Part shown: positions 19,167 to 27,812 of the stretch, piece by piece
How positions within the stretch are numbered: position 1 is the first letter of the stretch
How the letters are laid out: each line of letters opens with the position of its first letter
Notes under the pieces: model-generated
The model's input: only the letters and a program-made list of their open reading frames with translations
Told to the model about the DNA's origin: nothing
Databases searched by the model: none
Assembly: GCA_963703015.1 (NCBI GenBank)
Contig: OY969779.1
Location: 1,736,001-1,800,000, forward strand
Source of the DNA: Methanobacterium_B sp963703015
Lineage (GTDB): Archaea > Methanobacteriota > Methanobacteria > Methanobacteriales > Methanobacteriaceae
Direction: 5' to 3'
DNA: 64,000 nucleotides
Program-made: the position numbers and the translations under genes

Positions 19167-19250
19167 GCAGGGGTGCCCGAGCTGGCCAAAGGGGGTGGAC
19201 TTAAGATCCTCTGGCGTAGGCCTACGTGGGTTCGAATCCCATCCCCTGCA
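19167..19250 (+). tRNA. tRNA-Leu (anticodon UAA)
   Basis: An 84-nt class II tRNA. The acceptor stem GCAGGGG pairs with CCCCTGC, with A as discriminator. The anticodon loop CTTAAGA carries TAA, reading UUA. A long variable arm is built on GCGTAGG-CCTACG, and the T arm contains GGGTTCGAATCCC. One anticodon-stem pair appears to be a T-T mismatch. There is no encoded CCA and no intron. Confidence 0.95.
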
Positions 19251-19319
19251 CTTTTATTCAATTTTAATCTTGTTGAATAGGTAAAAATTTTAAGTTACAT
19301 CTATTAGTACGTTTTAAAT

Positions 19320-19391
19320 GCCTCAGTGGCTCAGGGGTAGAGCGATGCCTTGGTAAGGCATAGGCCGGGGGTTCAAATCCCCCCTGAGGCT
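19320..19391 (+). tRNA. tRNA-Thr (anticodon GGU)
   Basis: A 72-nt tRNA. The acceptor stem GCCTCAG pairs with CTGAGGC, followed by T as discriminator. The anticodon stem ATGCC/GGCAT encloses TTGGTAA, giving anticodon GGT for ACC/ACU. The T arm GGGGGTTCAAATCCCCC is well formed. It lies 69 bp after tRNA-Leu and may share a transcript with it. Confidence 0.95.
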
Positions 19392-19471
19392 TATATTTTT
19401 AATATTTTTTTCCCATAACATTATCCCCATTACAAGACATGCTAAATTAAAATAACTCTTTGGTGATTAAT

Positions 19472-20278
19472 GTGCAAAAAAAGATTATTCAAGTGTCTGA
19501 TATCCATTTTGGTGAGAAAACCTTTTCTACGGAACTTAAAAACAATTTATTAAAACAAGTTACTGATGAAAATCCCGATTTGATCATAGTATCCGGAGAT
19601 CTTACCACCGAGGGATATTCCCATGAATATGATGATGCAACAGAATTTGTTGATGAATTAAACTCAATATCTGAGGTACATGTTGTTCCTGGAAATCATG
19701 ATGCCAGAAATGTGGGACTCATACATTTTGAAAAACAGATTGGGAAACGTAAGTTTATCCATATAGATAAATCTGGTGGATTCATGATTGCAGGATTGGA
19801 TTCATCCGAACCTGATATTAATGATGGTCAAATAGGCTATGATCAACTGGCCTGGCTAAAATCTGAACTTGAAAAAGTTCCTAAGGACATGTGTAAAATA
19901 GTCACATTCCACCATCATCTGCTGCCAATCCCACAAACAGGCAGGGAAAGAAATATACTGCTAGATTCTGGAGATCTTTTGAGATTATTCATAGATTCTG
20001 GAGTTGATTTTGTGTTAAATGGTCATAAACATGTACCTAATGTTTGGATGATCGAGAAGATGGTCACACTAAATTCTGGCACTGCCACAACAAGAAAACT
20101 CAGGGGAAACACGTACCCTTCATACAACGAACTTCTCATTGATGATGGAGGAATATTTGTTAATTTAATAAACACCGTCACAGGATACAAGAGGGAAGTA
20201 GCGAACTATGCAGTTGAACTGAATGAAAATGAATACAGTATCTGTTCCTACAACTACAATCTAGATGATAGTGTGTAA
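19472..20278 (+). CDS. Calcineurin-like metallophosphoesterase
   Basis: This predicted dimetal phosphoesterase resembles the CpdA/Icc family. The five metal-binding motifs are visible: SDIHFG near residue 10, GDLTTEG near 42, GNHD near 74, FHHH near 149 and GHKH near 191. The GTG at 19472 follows GGTGAT with four-base spacing; an earlier TTG/GTG pair at 19460-19465 overlaps that SD. The length of about 268 residues suits the family. The substrate is unknown; a cyclic-nucleotide or phospholipid phosphoester is possible. It lies 80 bp downstream of tRNA-Thr. Confidence 0.88.
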   Translation: MQKKIIQVSDIHFGEKTFSTELKNNLLKQVTDENPDLIIVSGDLTTEGYSHEYDDATEFVDELNSISEVHVVPGNHDARNVGLIHFEKQIGKRKFIHIDKSGGFMIAGLDSSEPDINDGQIGYDQLAWLKSELEKVPKDMCKIVTFHHHLLPIPQTGRERNILLDSGDLLRLFIDSGVDFVLNGHKHVPNVWMIEKMVTLNSGTATTRKLRGNTYPSYNELLIDDGGIFVNLINTVTGYKREVANYAVELNENEYSICSYNYNLDDSV

Positions 20279-20469
20279 CAGATTAATTTTTTTTGAGATC
20301 CAGTTTTTAAAAAAACTTTGGAAACTAATATAGATTTAACATTGGTAACTGAATAACACAGAAATGTTACTAAATAACCTGAAGTTAAGAAGTGATTTTA
20401 ACTTTATAAAATTTAAAAGTAGTTGAATAAAAAGATTTAAAGAAAAATAAAAATTAGCAGTGATAAAAT

Positions 20470-21174
20470 ATGTCAAAGGCACTTGATGTGGTTACAGCAG
20501 GTATAGTTGCAGGTATTGTTGCATATGCAACTGCAATACTTGGAATTGGAGGAACTGTTATTGGAGCAGTTTTAGGGGCAATTCTTTATCAAGTCATGTC
20601 CCACCTCTTTAAAGAACCACTCGAAAAAATTGAAACCCAAAATTTTGAAGCTAAAATAGTCTATGTAATCCCCCTGGTATTAATCGTGATTGTTGAGGTG
20701 TTGCATATCTTAGCAATGAACTACATCAATCCAGATTCAATATTTTACCAACTTGAAGCTGCAACCAAATACAACTTGTTCAGATCCATTGGAGCCGGGC
20801 TCATAATCATGGGACTTTATCCCATAATTCAATCAGAGTACATCAAAAAATCCTATGGTTACATAATATTAGTTGTTGGGGTTATTGTTATTCTTGGAGG
20901 TTTTGCTGACTTCAACACACCTATAACGGATTTATACTCCGTTATCTATTCGGAAATGGGAATAATTATTCCGTTAATTGTGATAGCTGCAATTAGTTAT
21001 GTTGCAATCGCAATAACATTGGAAGCTGTGAATATCTATAAAGAAAAGAAAAATTTTAATGTTGAAAAACAGAATGTTAAGTATGGAGAACGAATAGATG
21101 ATTGGTTAGATGGAAACCATCCAAAGGCTAAATCAGCTAAAAAACATGATAAAAATGATGATGGAGGGCCTTAA
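20470..21174 (+). CDS. Multi-pass membrane protein upstream of the HTH-PhoU gene
   Basis: This 234-residue protein has a Gly-rich N-terminal hydrophobic segment (about residues 8-40: VTAGIVAGIVAYATAILGIG), followed by about four more membrane helices (58-78, 100-118, 126-145, 160-182). It ends with a charged cytoplasmic tail rich in Lys and Asp. I do not recognise the family. Its stop codon abuts the ATG of the HTH-PhoU gene, whose SD (GGAGGG) lies within it, so the two are coupled. That suggests a role as membrane sensor or partner of the regulator. Confidence 0.75.
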   Translation: MSKALDVVTAGIVAGIVAYATAILGIGGTVIGAVLGAILYQVMSHLFKEPLEKIETQNFEAKIVYVIPLVLIVIVEVLHILAMNYINPDSIFYQLEAATKYNLFRSIGAGLIIMGLYPIIQSEYIKKSYGYIILVVGVIVILGGFADFNTPITDLYSVIYSEMGIIIPLIVIAAISYVAIAITLEAVNIYKEKKNFNVEKQNVKYGERIDDWLDGNHPKAKSAKKHDKNDDGGP

Positions 21175-21438
21175 ATGAAAAGATCCGACAGTACATTGAA
21201 GGCAATATTGGATGTTATCCTGCATGATAATCCCGCAACCCAAGACGAAATTGCTGAAAAATTGGGTTTAACCCGAAGATACGTCACAAAACTATTACAA
21301 CCCATGGTTAAACGTGGAGTAGTAAGACGAGCCTACATACTTGACCTGAAAAAATTTGATGAATTTTCTGAGATGTTCGATGGGGAAAAAACATCCAGAA
21401 GAATATGCTGGAGCATATCTCATCAAAGACATGCTTAA
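21175..21438 (+). CDS. HTH-PhoU regulator, N-terminal fragment (frameshifted)
   Basis: These 87 codons encode a winged-helix DNA-binding domain (DEIAEKLGLTRRYVTKLLQPMVKRGVVRRAY, residues about 24-54) and then run out of frame after EMFDGEK. The sequence GGGGAAAAAAC at 21382-21392 contains one A too many. Removing it joins the frame to KHPEEYAGAY and gives an unbroken protein of about 299 residues with an HTH and a PhoU domain. As written, the last 15 or so residues of this fragment are frameshift product. It may be a real mutation, a sequencing error in the A6 run, or a site of slippage. Confidence 0.8.
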   Translation: MKRSDSTLKAILDVILHDNPATQDEIAEKLGLTRRYVTKLLQPMVKRGVVRRAYILDLKKFDEFSEMFDGEKTSRRICWSISHQRHA

Positions 21439-22075
21439 AAACATGGTTGGCCATGTTTGCAAACAGTTTGACATGTCATTTGAATCATTTGTAAATTATA
21501 ATGATGAAATGGCTAACAAGGCCCTGGAAATGGATTACATAAGTAACAATATGCATGAAAAGATCAGGTCCAGTGTTGATACAGTCATATCAATCAATCC
21601 TTACTCAGAATTCAGTAAAACAATGGTATTTAGTGAAGTGGCCTACGATCTAGAAAGAATTGCAGATCACACTGGTCACATAGCAAACTTTGTGTTGAAT
21701 GGTTGCTACGAAGTTGATGCAGAAATGTTGGAAATTCTAAATTCCATGTATTTAACATCAAGAAAAATGGTTAAATATTCAATGCAGGGTTTTTTAAACG
21801 AAGAGTTAGACCTTAAAGATAAGGTAATGGATTATGAGGAGAAGATCCACGCAATTCAAAAGAAGGCCTTGAATCAAATTGCAATACAAATGGCTGAGGA
21901 TGATGTGTTGGATAAAGATAGATCCACTTATTATTTGACATTATCCCGTGTTGTAAAGGCTTTTGAAAGAATTGGAGATATTTCCGTTGAAATAATTGAT
22001 GCTGCCGGTGAGTTCTACAGGAACATTCCTCGTTCAACAACACCGGAACGCTTCAGAAGAAGATCATCCGACTAA
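21356..22075 (+). CDS. HTH-PhoU regulator, PhoU-domain fragment (frameshifted)
   Basis: This is the continuation of the gene above in the +1 frame. Authentic protein sequence begins about 21392 (HPEEYAGAYLIKDM) and ends at the stop at 22073-22075. It contains PhoU helical repeats (FSEVAYDLERIADHTGHIANF and YLTLSRVVKAFERIGDISVEI) with the E/D-X3-R-X2-D signature that binds metal clusters. The ATG at 21356 is simply the first in this frame and has no SD. PhoU proteins with an attached winged helix are thought to regulate phosphate transport transcriptionally in archaea. The separate phoU at 26985 lacks the HTH. Confidence 0.8.
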   Translation: MMNFLRCSMGKKHPEEYAGAYLIKDMLKNMVGHVCKQFDMSFESFVNYNDEMANKALEMDYISNNMHEKIRSSVDTVISINPYSEFSKTMVFSEVAYDLERIADHTGHIANFVLNGCYEVDAEMLEILNSMYLTSRKMVKYSMQGFLNEELDLKDKVMDYEEKIHAIQKKALNQIAIQMAEDDVLDKDRSTYYLTLSRVVKAFERIGDISVEIIDAAGEFYRNIPRSTTPERFRRRSSD

Positions 22076-22223
22076 AAAATATTGCATTTTGGTACAGTTC
22101 AAAAATAGTAGGGCAACATTTATGAGATGTATGAAAATGAAAAATTAGGTTCTGAGCATGTTTATGTGGAGGAACAAATTACTTCTTTTGTTGGTTGACT
22201 TGATTTTTTAGATTCTGTTTTTT

Positions 22224-23003
22224 TCATAAACCATTCATATCAAAGACTTTCCTGAATGGTTTTTCTGAGGCCATTTCCTCATTCACATGTGCAAGTAGTC
22301 CTGGAACTCTTCCTATTATGAAGATGCCACAACCCATTTTCCAGTCAAAGCCCATGTCTGATAAAATAGCTGAATTTGCCCCGTCAATATTCATTTTTAT
22401 TCCTTTTTCATTGTAAAGGCTATTTTCTATGTTCATTGCCAATTCACAGTGTTCCTTGAAGCAATCCAATTTTTTAGCTACTTCAATTAACTTCGCAGCC
22501 CGTGGATCTTTTTTATGGTATCTGTGTCCAAATCCTGGGACTTTCATGTTTCCGTTTGAGAAATAGGTCAGAATTTCATCTTTGATTTCATCTGTGGATT
22601 TTCCGTAGTTCTTCTGTAGTTGGATTCCACGTTGTAACATTTTCATGGAAATTTCTATTGCTCCGGCATGGTTTTTTCCAAAGGCTAAAATTCCTCCAGC
22701 AATACATGCATTGACAGAAGATCCTGCGGATGCCATTAATCTTGCGGATTGTGTGCTTGGTGGTGTTACTCCATGATCACAGAATGATACAAGCACGGCT
22801 TCAAACATTTTTTTCTGCTTTTCCGATGGAATTTTACCCTGGAGTAACAAGTAAACCATTTCTGGAAAACTGTAGTTTTCTATCAGATCCTCTTGTGAAT
22901 AACCTCTAGTTGAGAGATGATTGGGTTCCACCTTGGTTATTGCTGTTTTCCATCCCGGATTTTGGGATTTCATCATTCCTTTCAAAAGCTCTTCTGTAAT
23001 CAT
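22224..23003 (-). CDS. Short citrate synthase-like protein, probably citryl-CoA lyase
   Basis: This 259-residue protein has the citrate synthase fold but is shorter than full citrate synthase (about 370-430). Active-site features are visible: GKNHAGAIE near residue 109, PGFGHRYHKKDPR near 155-167 and the Asp-containing NIDGANSAIL near 205. Short homologues act as citryl-CoA lyase or as the CcsA/CitE-type partner. Annotation as citryl-CoA lyase is the usual choice in methanogens, but citrate synthase activity cannot be excluded. The gene is divergent from pstS and shares its 265-bp control region. No clear SD precedes the ATG. Confidence 0.8.
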   Translation of the reverse strand: MITEELLKGMMKSQNPGWKTAITKVEPNHLSTRGYSQEDLIENYSFPEMVYLLLQGKIPSEKQKKMFEAVLVSFCDHGVTPPSTQSARLMASAGSSVNACIAGGILAFGKNHAGAIEISMKMLQRGIQLQKNYGKSTDEIKDEILTYFSNGNMKVPGFGHRYHKKDPRAAKLIEVAKKLDCFKEHCELAMNIENSLYNEKGIKMNIDGANSAILSDMGFDWKMGCGIFIIGRVPGLLAHVNEEMASEKPFRKVFDMNGL

Positions 23004-23062
23004 GATAAGGATTAATAATATAAGGCTAATATTTAAATTTAACCCTTTGGCCTTCTATAGTT

Positions 23063-23136
23063 CACAAATTGTGTAATATTCATAATTTAGCCATAAAAAA
23101 TTTGAGTTTAGTATCCTATTGTACACATTTTGTGTA
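23063..23136. promoter_or_regulatory. Two CACA-N3-TGTG palindromes in the pstS control region
   Basis: CACAAATTGTG lies at 23063-23073 and TACACA-TTT-TGTGTA at 23122-23136. Both contain CACA, three bases, then TGTG, and their centres are 61 bp apart. A half site (ACACAAAT) follows near 23144. The downstream palindrome ends about 20 bp before the pstS TATA box, a normal place for an archaeal regulator. This is inferred from sequence only. Confidence 0.55.
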
Positions 23137-23157
23137 TATTAAAACACAAATAGTAAC

Positions 23158-23167
23158 CTTTATATGT
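23158..23167 (+). promoter_or_regulatory. TATA box of pstS
   Basis: CTTTATATGT lies about 105 bases upstream of the pstS start codon. It predicts a transcription start near 23190 and a leader of about 80 bases. The palindromes described above lie immediately upstream. Confidence 0.5.
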
Positions 23168-23268
23168 TTTTAGAATAAGCTATGGTTGAGGCGTGTTAAA
23201 CAACTCTTGTAAATAATTGGAAATATCATAACATTGTTTATGATTAGTTTAGGATGAGGTGAACTAAA

Positions 23269-24090
23269 GTGGATACAAAATATAAACTTGGAATAATAGT
23301 AGTATTAGTCGTTATAGTTGGTGCGTACATGGTATTAGCAGCCGGTTCCAATAGTAACAAAATCACGATTGCAGGTTCAACATCTGTTCAACCTGTTGCT
23401 CAGAAATTAGCTGACGCTTACACTAAAGAACACCCAAATGTAAAGATAACGGTGCAAGGTGGGGGATCCAGTGTGGGAATAACCGATGCTGAACAAGGAA
23501 TAGTGAGTATAGGTGCAAGTTCGGAGAATCTCAAAGATAATGATTCTGCAAAACTGAATCAAACTATTATTGGTTATGATGGAATAGCCGTAATTGTTAA
23601 CAAAAACAACACTGCAGTCAGTGGTTTATCAAACGAACAGCTTGCAGGTATCTACAGCGGTAATATTACCAACTGGAATCAGGTTGGAGGATCCAATGCT
23701 AAGATAGATGTAATAACACGTGAACAGGGTTCAGGTACAAGAACAAACTTCCAGAAACTCATATTAAATGGAAGCCAGATAGAAAGTAGTGCAATTGTAC
23801 AGACTTCAACACAGGGTGTTAAATCTGCAGTAAGTGGAGACCCAAATGCAATTGGATTTATAAGTTTAACTGGTTTAGATTCTTCAGTTAAATCTATATC
23901 TGTAAATGGTGTCGGAATTTCCGTAGATAACATAACCAGTGGTTCATACAAACTTCAGGGACCATTAATGTTCTTAACCAAAGGAACACCTAAAAGCAAT
24001 GTTCAGGACTTTATAAACTGGGTTTTAGGACCTGAAGGTCAGGCAATTGTCAAATCCACTAATTCAGTACCTGCAAACGGCACAAAATAA
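23269..24090 (+). CDS. pstS: Phosphate ABC transporter substrate-binding protein
   Basis: This extracytoplasmic phosphate-binding protein has 273 residues. An N-terminal hydrophobic segment (residues about 7-24) acts as signal or membrane anchor. The mature domain begins ITIAGSTSVQPVAQKLADAY and contains TREQGSGTRTNF near 145, the phosphate-binding motif of the family. The start is a GTG after GAGGTGAAC. It heads pstS-C-A-B-phoU, although 320 bp with a possible weak terminator separate it from pstC. Confidence 0.95.
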   Translation: MDTKYKLGIIVVLVVIVGAYMVLAAGSNSNKITIAGSTSVQPVAQKLADAYTKEHPNVKITVQGGGSSVGITDAEQGIVSIGASSENLKDNDSAKLNQTIIGYDGIAVIVNKNNTAVSGLSNEQLAGIYSGNITNWNQVGGSNAKIDVITREQGSGTRTNFQKLILNGSQIESSAIVQTSTQGVKSAVSGDPNAIGFISLTGLDSSVKSISVNGVGISVDNITSGSYKLQGPLMFLTKGTPKSNVQDFINWVLGPEGQAIVKSTNSVPANGTK

Positions 24091-24097
24091 TTTTTAA

Positions 24098-24113
24098 TGG
24101 GCTTATTGGCCCA
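24098..24113 (+). terminator. Weak hairpin after pstS
   Basis: TGGGC-TTATTG-GCCCA forms a five-pair stem eight bases after the pstS stop and is followed by a T-rich stretch. It could attenuate readthrough into pstC, or protect the 3' end of an abundant pstS message. Confidence 0.4.
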
Positions 24114-24410
24114 ATATTTTATTATTTTTGTAAATGATAATGGATTTTGAATTATGTAATGAGATGTTTGATTTTATTTATCTAGCTGGGTTATCATGGA
24201 TAGTTTCAGTTAAAAAAGACAATAACCATAGATCTGTTTCGTGGAGTGTAAAATCAAAGCAATGGAAATATGAAAGGATCTATTTTCCCAAATCATTAGT
24301 AATGCTTAAACAAAATAATTGAATTATAATATAAATTTTAAAAACATATTTATTATAATATGTCCACTTAAAAGATACAAAGATATATGAAAAAATAAGA
24401 TGGGTGTAAA
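24114..24410 (+). promoter_or_regulatory. Spacer between pstS and pstC with probable second promoter
   Basis: About 300 bp without a convincing gene. A TATA-like TTTATTATAAT near 24348-24358 sits about 55 bases before pstC and could start a separate pstCAB-phoU transcript. A 62-codon frame at 24134-24322 has no SD or family resemblance. Confidence 0.4.
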
Positions 24411-25286
24411 ATGCAGGAAAATATAGAAGAATTTCTGGTAGAAAAGGGCCTTTTGATAACGGCCCTTTCATCGATTATTATTATCCTTTTAATAATCTTC
24501 TTTGTATTAAGTCAAGGAATTCCCTCAATCCAAAGTGTTGGCTTTTTCAACATGTTATTTGGAATGACTTGGAATCCCGATGCCAACCAATATGGAATTT
24601 TACCAATGGTTGTAGGATCACTGGGAATAACAGCATTGGCACTTTTGTTTGCAGTGCCATTATCATTGTTATGTTCAATATTCATGGCAGAAGTGGCACC
24701 TAATACTGTGAGAAGAATACTTAAACCTGTTATAGAAACATTGGCTGGAATACCCTCTGTTGTATATGGTTTTTTTGGTCTGGTTGTTCTCGTACCTATT
24801 ATGAGGGTACATTTTGGTGGAAGTGGTTTCAGTATGTTGACAGCTTCCTTCATTCTCACAGTCATGATCATGCCAACTGTAATCAGTATCTCCGAAGATT
24901 CGTTGCGTACTGTTCCACATGAATATAAAGAAGCATCATTGGCATTGGGCGCTACTCATTGGCAGACCATAAAGAACGTAGTATTTCCCGCAGCCGTTCC
25001 AGGAGTCATAACAGCTATAATACTTGGAATGGGGCGGGCCATTGGTGAAACTCTGGCAGTTATAATGGTTGCAGGTAACGTGGCACAGTTCCCAAGTTCA
25101 ATATTAGATCCTGTTAGAACTTTAACAGCAAACATAGCAATTGAGATGGGATATGCAACTGGAATTCATTACAGTGCACTCTTTGCAACTGCAATAATTC
25201 TCTTCCTCATAATCATGATCCTGCTTGTGGTTGCAAATTACTTCCACTACAAGAAGAAGGTGACCATAGGAGGAGGGTACTTATGA
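24411..25286 (+). CDS. pstC: Phosphate ABC transporter permease PstC
   Basis: This is one of the two membrane subunits of the high-affinity phosphate importer, with 291 residues and six membrane segments. The permease signature EASLALGATHWQTIKNVVFPAAVPGVITAI lies near residues 175-205, where it contacts the ATPase. GIPSVVYGFFGLVVLVP near 113-130 is typical of PstC. The ATG follows GATGGGTG. Confidence 0.95.
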   Translation: MQENIEEFLVEKGLLITALSSIIIILLIIFFVLSQGIPSIQSVGFFNMLFGMTWNPDANQYGILPMVVGSLGITALALLFAVPLSLLCSIFMAEVAPNTVRRILKPVIETLAGIPSVVYGFFGLVVLVPIMRVHFGGSGFSMLTASFILTVMIMPTVISISEDSLRTVPHEYKEASLALGATHWQTIKNVVFPAAVPGVITAIILGMGRAIGETLAVIMVAGNVAQFPSSILDPVRTLTANIAIEMGYATGIHYSALFATAIILFLIIMILLVVANYFHYKKKVTIGGGYL

Positions 25287-25323
25287 ACTTAAATTGTTTC
25301 ATGAGTTTCAGGGAGGTTTCAAA

Positions 25324-26172
25324 TTGAACAGAATAATTTCTCCAAAGAATGCTCAAAAGATAATGAAAACAGTATTTTGGGCATCAGGGCTTATAACCAT
25401 TCTGATACTGTTAATCATCATAGGTTATATCCTATTTGAGGGACTTCCAGTTGTTAATCTCGAATTCCTAATATCAGATCCTATAGATAATGGTGCATCA
25501 GGTGGAATTGCCCCAATGATTGTCTCAACTATTTGGGTGACATTAGTGGCAGTTGTTATAGCCGCACCAATTGGTGTAGGAGCTGCAGTTTACATCATGG
25601 AGTACACTAAGGAAAACAACCTGGTAAAGCTCATAAGATTTGGGTCAGAAACCCTAGCTTCGGTCCCTTCTATAGTCTTCGGATTATTTGGTCTGGCATT
25701 TTTCATAGTGTTTCTGGGAATGGGATTTTCACTATTCTCAGGAGGAGTTGTGTTGGCATTCATGGCACTACCAACAATACTTCAAGTATCTGAAGTGGCA
25801 ATAGAGGCAGTTCCAAGATCTTATGCAGAGGGAAGTCTTGCACTGGGCGCTTCAAAATGGCAGACAGTATCCAATGTAATATTGCCTGCAGCAATACCTG
25901 GAATTACCACTGGAATAATTCTTGGAATGGCAAGGGCAATGTCAGAAGCAGCAGCAATATTGTTTGTTGTAGGGGCATCTTTGGATATGCCATACTCCAT
26001 ATTTGACCCGGGTAGGCCATTACCATTACACCTTTACACACTGGCTACTCAGGGAACATCACTAGCAAATTCATACGGAACAGCAGCTGTGCTGGTAATA
26101 TTAATTCTAATAATTACCATTGTAACTAACACCGTGGTTGAAAACTACTCCAGAAAAATGATGGGGAGATAA
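25324..26172 (+). CDS. pstA: Phosphate ABC transporter permease PstA
   Basis: This second membrane subunit of the phosphate importer has about 282 residues and six membrane helices. The EAA-like loop is EGSLALGASKWQTVSNVILPAAIPGITTGI, near residues 180-210, and SVPSIVFGLFGLAFF near 108 is conserved. The best start is the TTG at 25324, six bases after GGGAGGT; an in-frame TTG at 25294 has no SD. It follows pstC by 37 bp. Confidence 0.94.
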   Translation: MNRIISPKNAQKIMKTVFWASGLITILILLIIIGYILFEGLPVVNLEFLISDPIDNGASGGIAPMIVSTIWVTLVAVVIAAPIGVGAAVYIMEYTKENNLVKLIRFGSETLASVPSIVFGLFGLAFFIVFLGMGFSLFSGGVVLAFMALPTILQVSEVAIEAVPRSYAEGSLALGASKWQTVSNVILPAAIPGITTGIILGMARAMSEAAAILFVVGASLDMPYSIFDPGRPLPLHLYTLATQGTSLANSYGTAAVLVILILIITIVTNTVVENYSRKMMGR

Positions 26173-26175
26173 AAA

Positions 26176-26931
26176 ATGAATTACAGAATTGAAGTTGAAG
26201 ATTTGAATGTTTATTTCGATGAAGCACATATTCTCAAGGATATCAACATCAACATTGAAAAGAACGTGGTTACATCACTCATAGGACCTTCTGGATGTGG
26301 TAAATCAACATTTATAAGAACCTTAAACCGGATGAATGACCTTATTGATACATTCAAGAAGGAGGGCACTGTACTTTTGGATGGTAATGATATATACAAT
26401 CCAAAGATTGATGTTGTAGACCTTAGAAAGAAGGTAGGCATGGTTTTCCAGAAACCTAACCCTTTTCCTAAATCAATATTTGATAATGTTGCATACGGAC
26501 TGAAGATACATGGAGTTAATGATAAAGATTTCATTAAGCAGAGGGTAGAAGATAGTCTTAAAGAAGCAGCACTTTGGAATGAAGTAAAGGATAAATTAGA
26601 TAAATCTGCCATGGGGCTATCTGGTGGTCAGCAGCAACGTTTGTGTATAGCGAGAACAATTGCAGTTGAACCTGAGGTTATTCTGATGGATGAACCATGT
26701 TCTGCATTGGATCCAATATCAACAACCAAGATTGAAGATTTGATCCATAAATTGAAAAAAGATTTCACAATAGTCATTGTTACGCATAACATGCAGCAGG
26801 CAACGAGGGTATCTAAATACACTGCTTTCTTCCTCAATGGAGAAATAGTGGAAACAGGATTGACTGACAAGCTGTTCATGGAACCTACAGATAAAAGAAC
26901 TGAAGATTACATTACAGGAAGATTTGGTTAA
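26176..26931 (+). CDS. pstB: Phosphate ABC transporter ATP-binding protein
   Basis: This 251-residue ATPase drives phosphate import. Walker A is GPSGCGKST near residues 36-44, the signature is LSGGQQQR near 148, and Walker B is VILMDEPCSALDP near 168-180, with the Cys typical of PstB. The switch His is in VTHNMQQA. The ATG lies three bases after the pstA stop, with GGGGAGA overlapping the end of pstA. Confidence 0.97.
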   Translation: MNYRIEVEDLNVYFDEAHILKDININIEKNVVTSLIGPSGCGKSTFIRTLNRMNDLIDTFKKEGTVLLDGNDIYNPKIDVVDLRKKVGMVFQKPNPFPKSIFDNVAYGLKIHGVNDKDFIKQRVEDSLKEAALWNEVKDKLDKSAMGLSGGQQQRLCIARTIAVEPEVILMDEPCSALDPISTTKIEDLIHKLKKDFTIVIVTHNMQQATRVSKYTAFFLNGEIVETGLTDKLFMEPTDKRTEDYITGRFG

Positions 26932-26984
26932 AAGATTAAATTAGTTGTTATAAAAAAATAATTCCAATTTGGTGGGTGCAAAAA

Positions 26985-27695
26985 ATGGAAAACAAGAGAT
27001 ATCCAAGAATTCAGTTTCAAAAAAGACTGGACCATTTAAGGGATAATGTTGAAAAGATGGGGCAAACTAGTTTGGATTCATATAAAAATGCTCTGATAGC
27101 ATTTAAAAATTATGATGCTGAACTCGTCAATAATGTAATTCATAACCATCAGAAACTGCAAGAAATGAATTATGATTTAGAACAAGAGGCAATGAGTATA
27201 ATTGCTTCAGAACAGCCTGTTGCAAAAGATTTACGATTCATTGAAACATCTATTAAGGTGGCAAGTCATTTAAAGCGTATGGGTGGATTAGCATCTAACA
27301 TAGCAGATATTGCAAAACATATCAAGGATGAAGAAATTCCTGAAAAACCAATGAATGACATAAACCACATGAGTGACATTGTAGATGGAATGGTCAGCAA
27401 AAGTTTATCTGCATTTCTCAACGAAGATATGAACCTGGTGCGGGAAATAAAACGTGATGATGATAAGGTAGATGATTTATTTGACCAAGCCCTCAACGAT
27501 ATATCCAACAGTATGTTCCAAGAGAAGGAAGCCATATCCTACATGATATCACTGCTCTTTGTAGCAAGATTCCTTGAGAGAATAGCTGACAGGGCCGAGA
27601 ACATAGGAGATAGAACCATTTACATGATCACGTGTGAAAAACCAGGAGTTGCTGATAAACTCAGCCAACTCATTAAGGATGAGGAAAAGGAATAA
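26985..27695 (+). CDS. phoU: Phosphate transport regulator PhoU
   Basis: This about 236-residue all-helical protein has two PhoU repeats, with metal-binding signatures near residues 85-105 and 195-215 (ARFLERIADRAENIGDRT). It modulates the Pst transporter or its signalling. The ATG at 26985 follows GGTGG; the GTG at 26976 is part of that region. It closes the pst operon. This is a conventional stand-alone PhoU, unlike the HTH-fused gene at 21 kb. Confidence 0.94.
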   Translation: MENKRYPRIQFQKRLDHLRDNVEKMGQTSLDSYKNALIAFKNYDAELVNNVIHNHQKLQEMNYDLEQEAMSIIASEQPVAKDLRFIETSIKVASHLKRMGGLASNIADIAKHIKDEEIPEKPMNDINHMSDIVDGMVSKSLSAFLNEDMNLVREIKRDDDKVDDLFDQALNDISNSMFQEKEAISYMISLLFVARFLERIADRAENIGDRTIYMITCEKPGVADKLSQLIKDEEKE

Positions 27696-27812
27696 TTTCC
27701 TCATGATAAATTCTTTTTTTAAATCAAATTCAATTTGCAAATATATTTATTTTTAATTTAAATTCAGTTTTAGGCACTAAAAAAATAGGGAATTTAATTT
27801 ATTCTACCTTAA

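Noticed and set aside
24134..24322. 62-codon ORF between pstS and pstC
   Set aside because: No SD, no family resemblance, AT-rich composition like the spacer, and it would overlap the likely promoter region of pstC.
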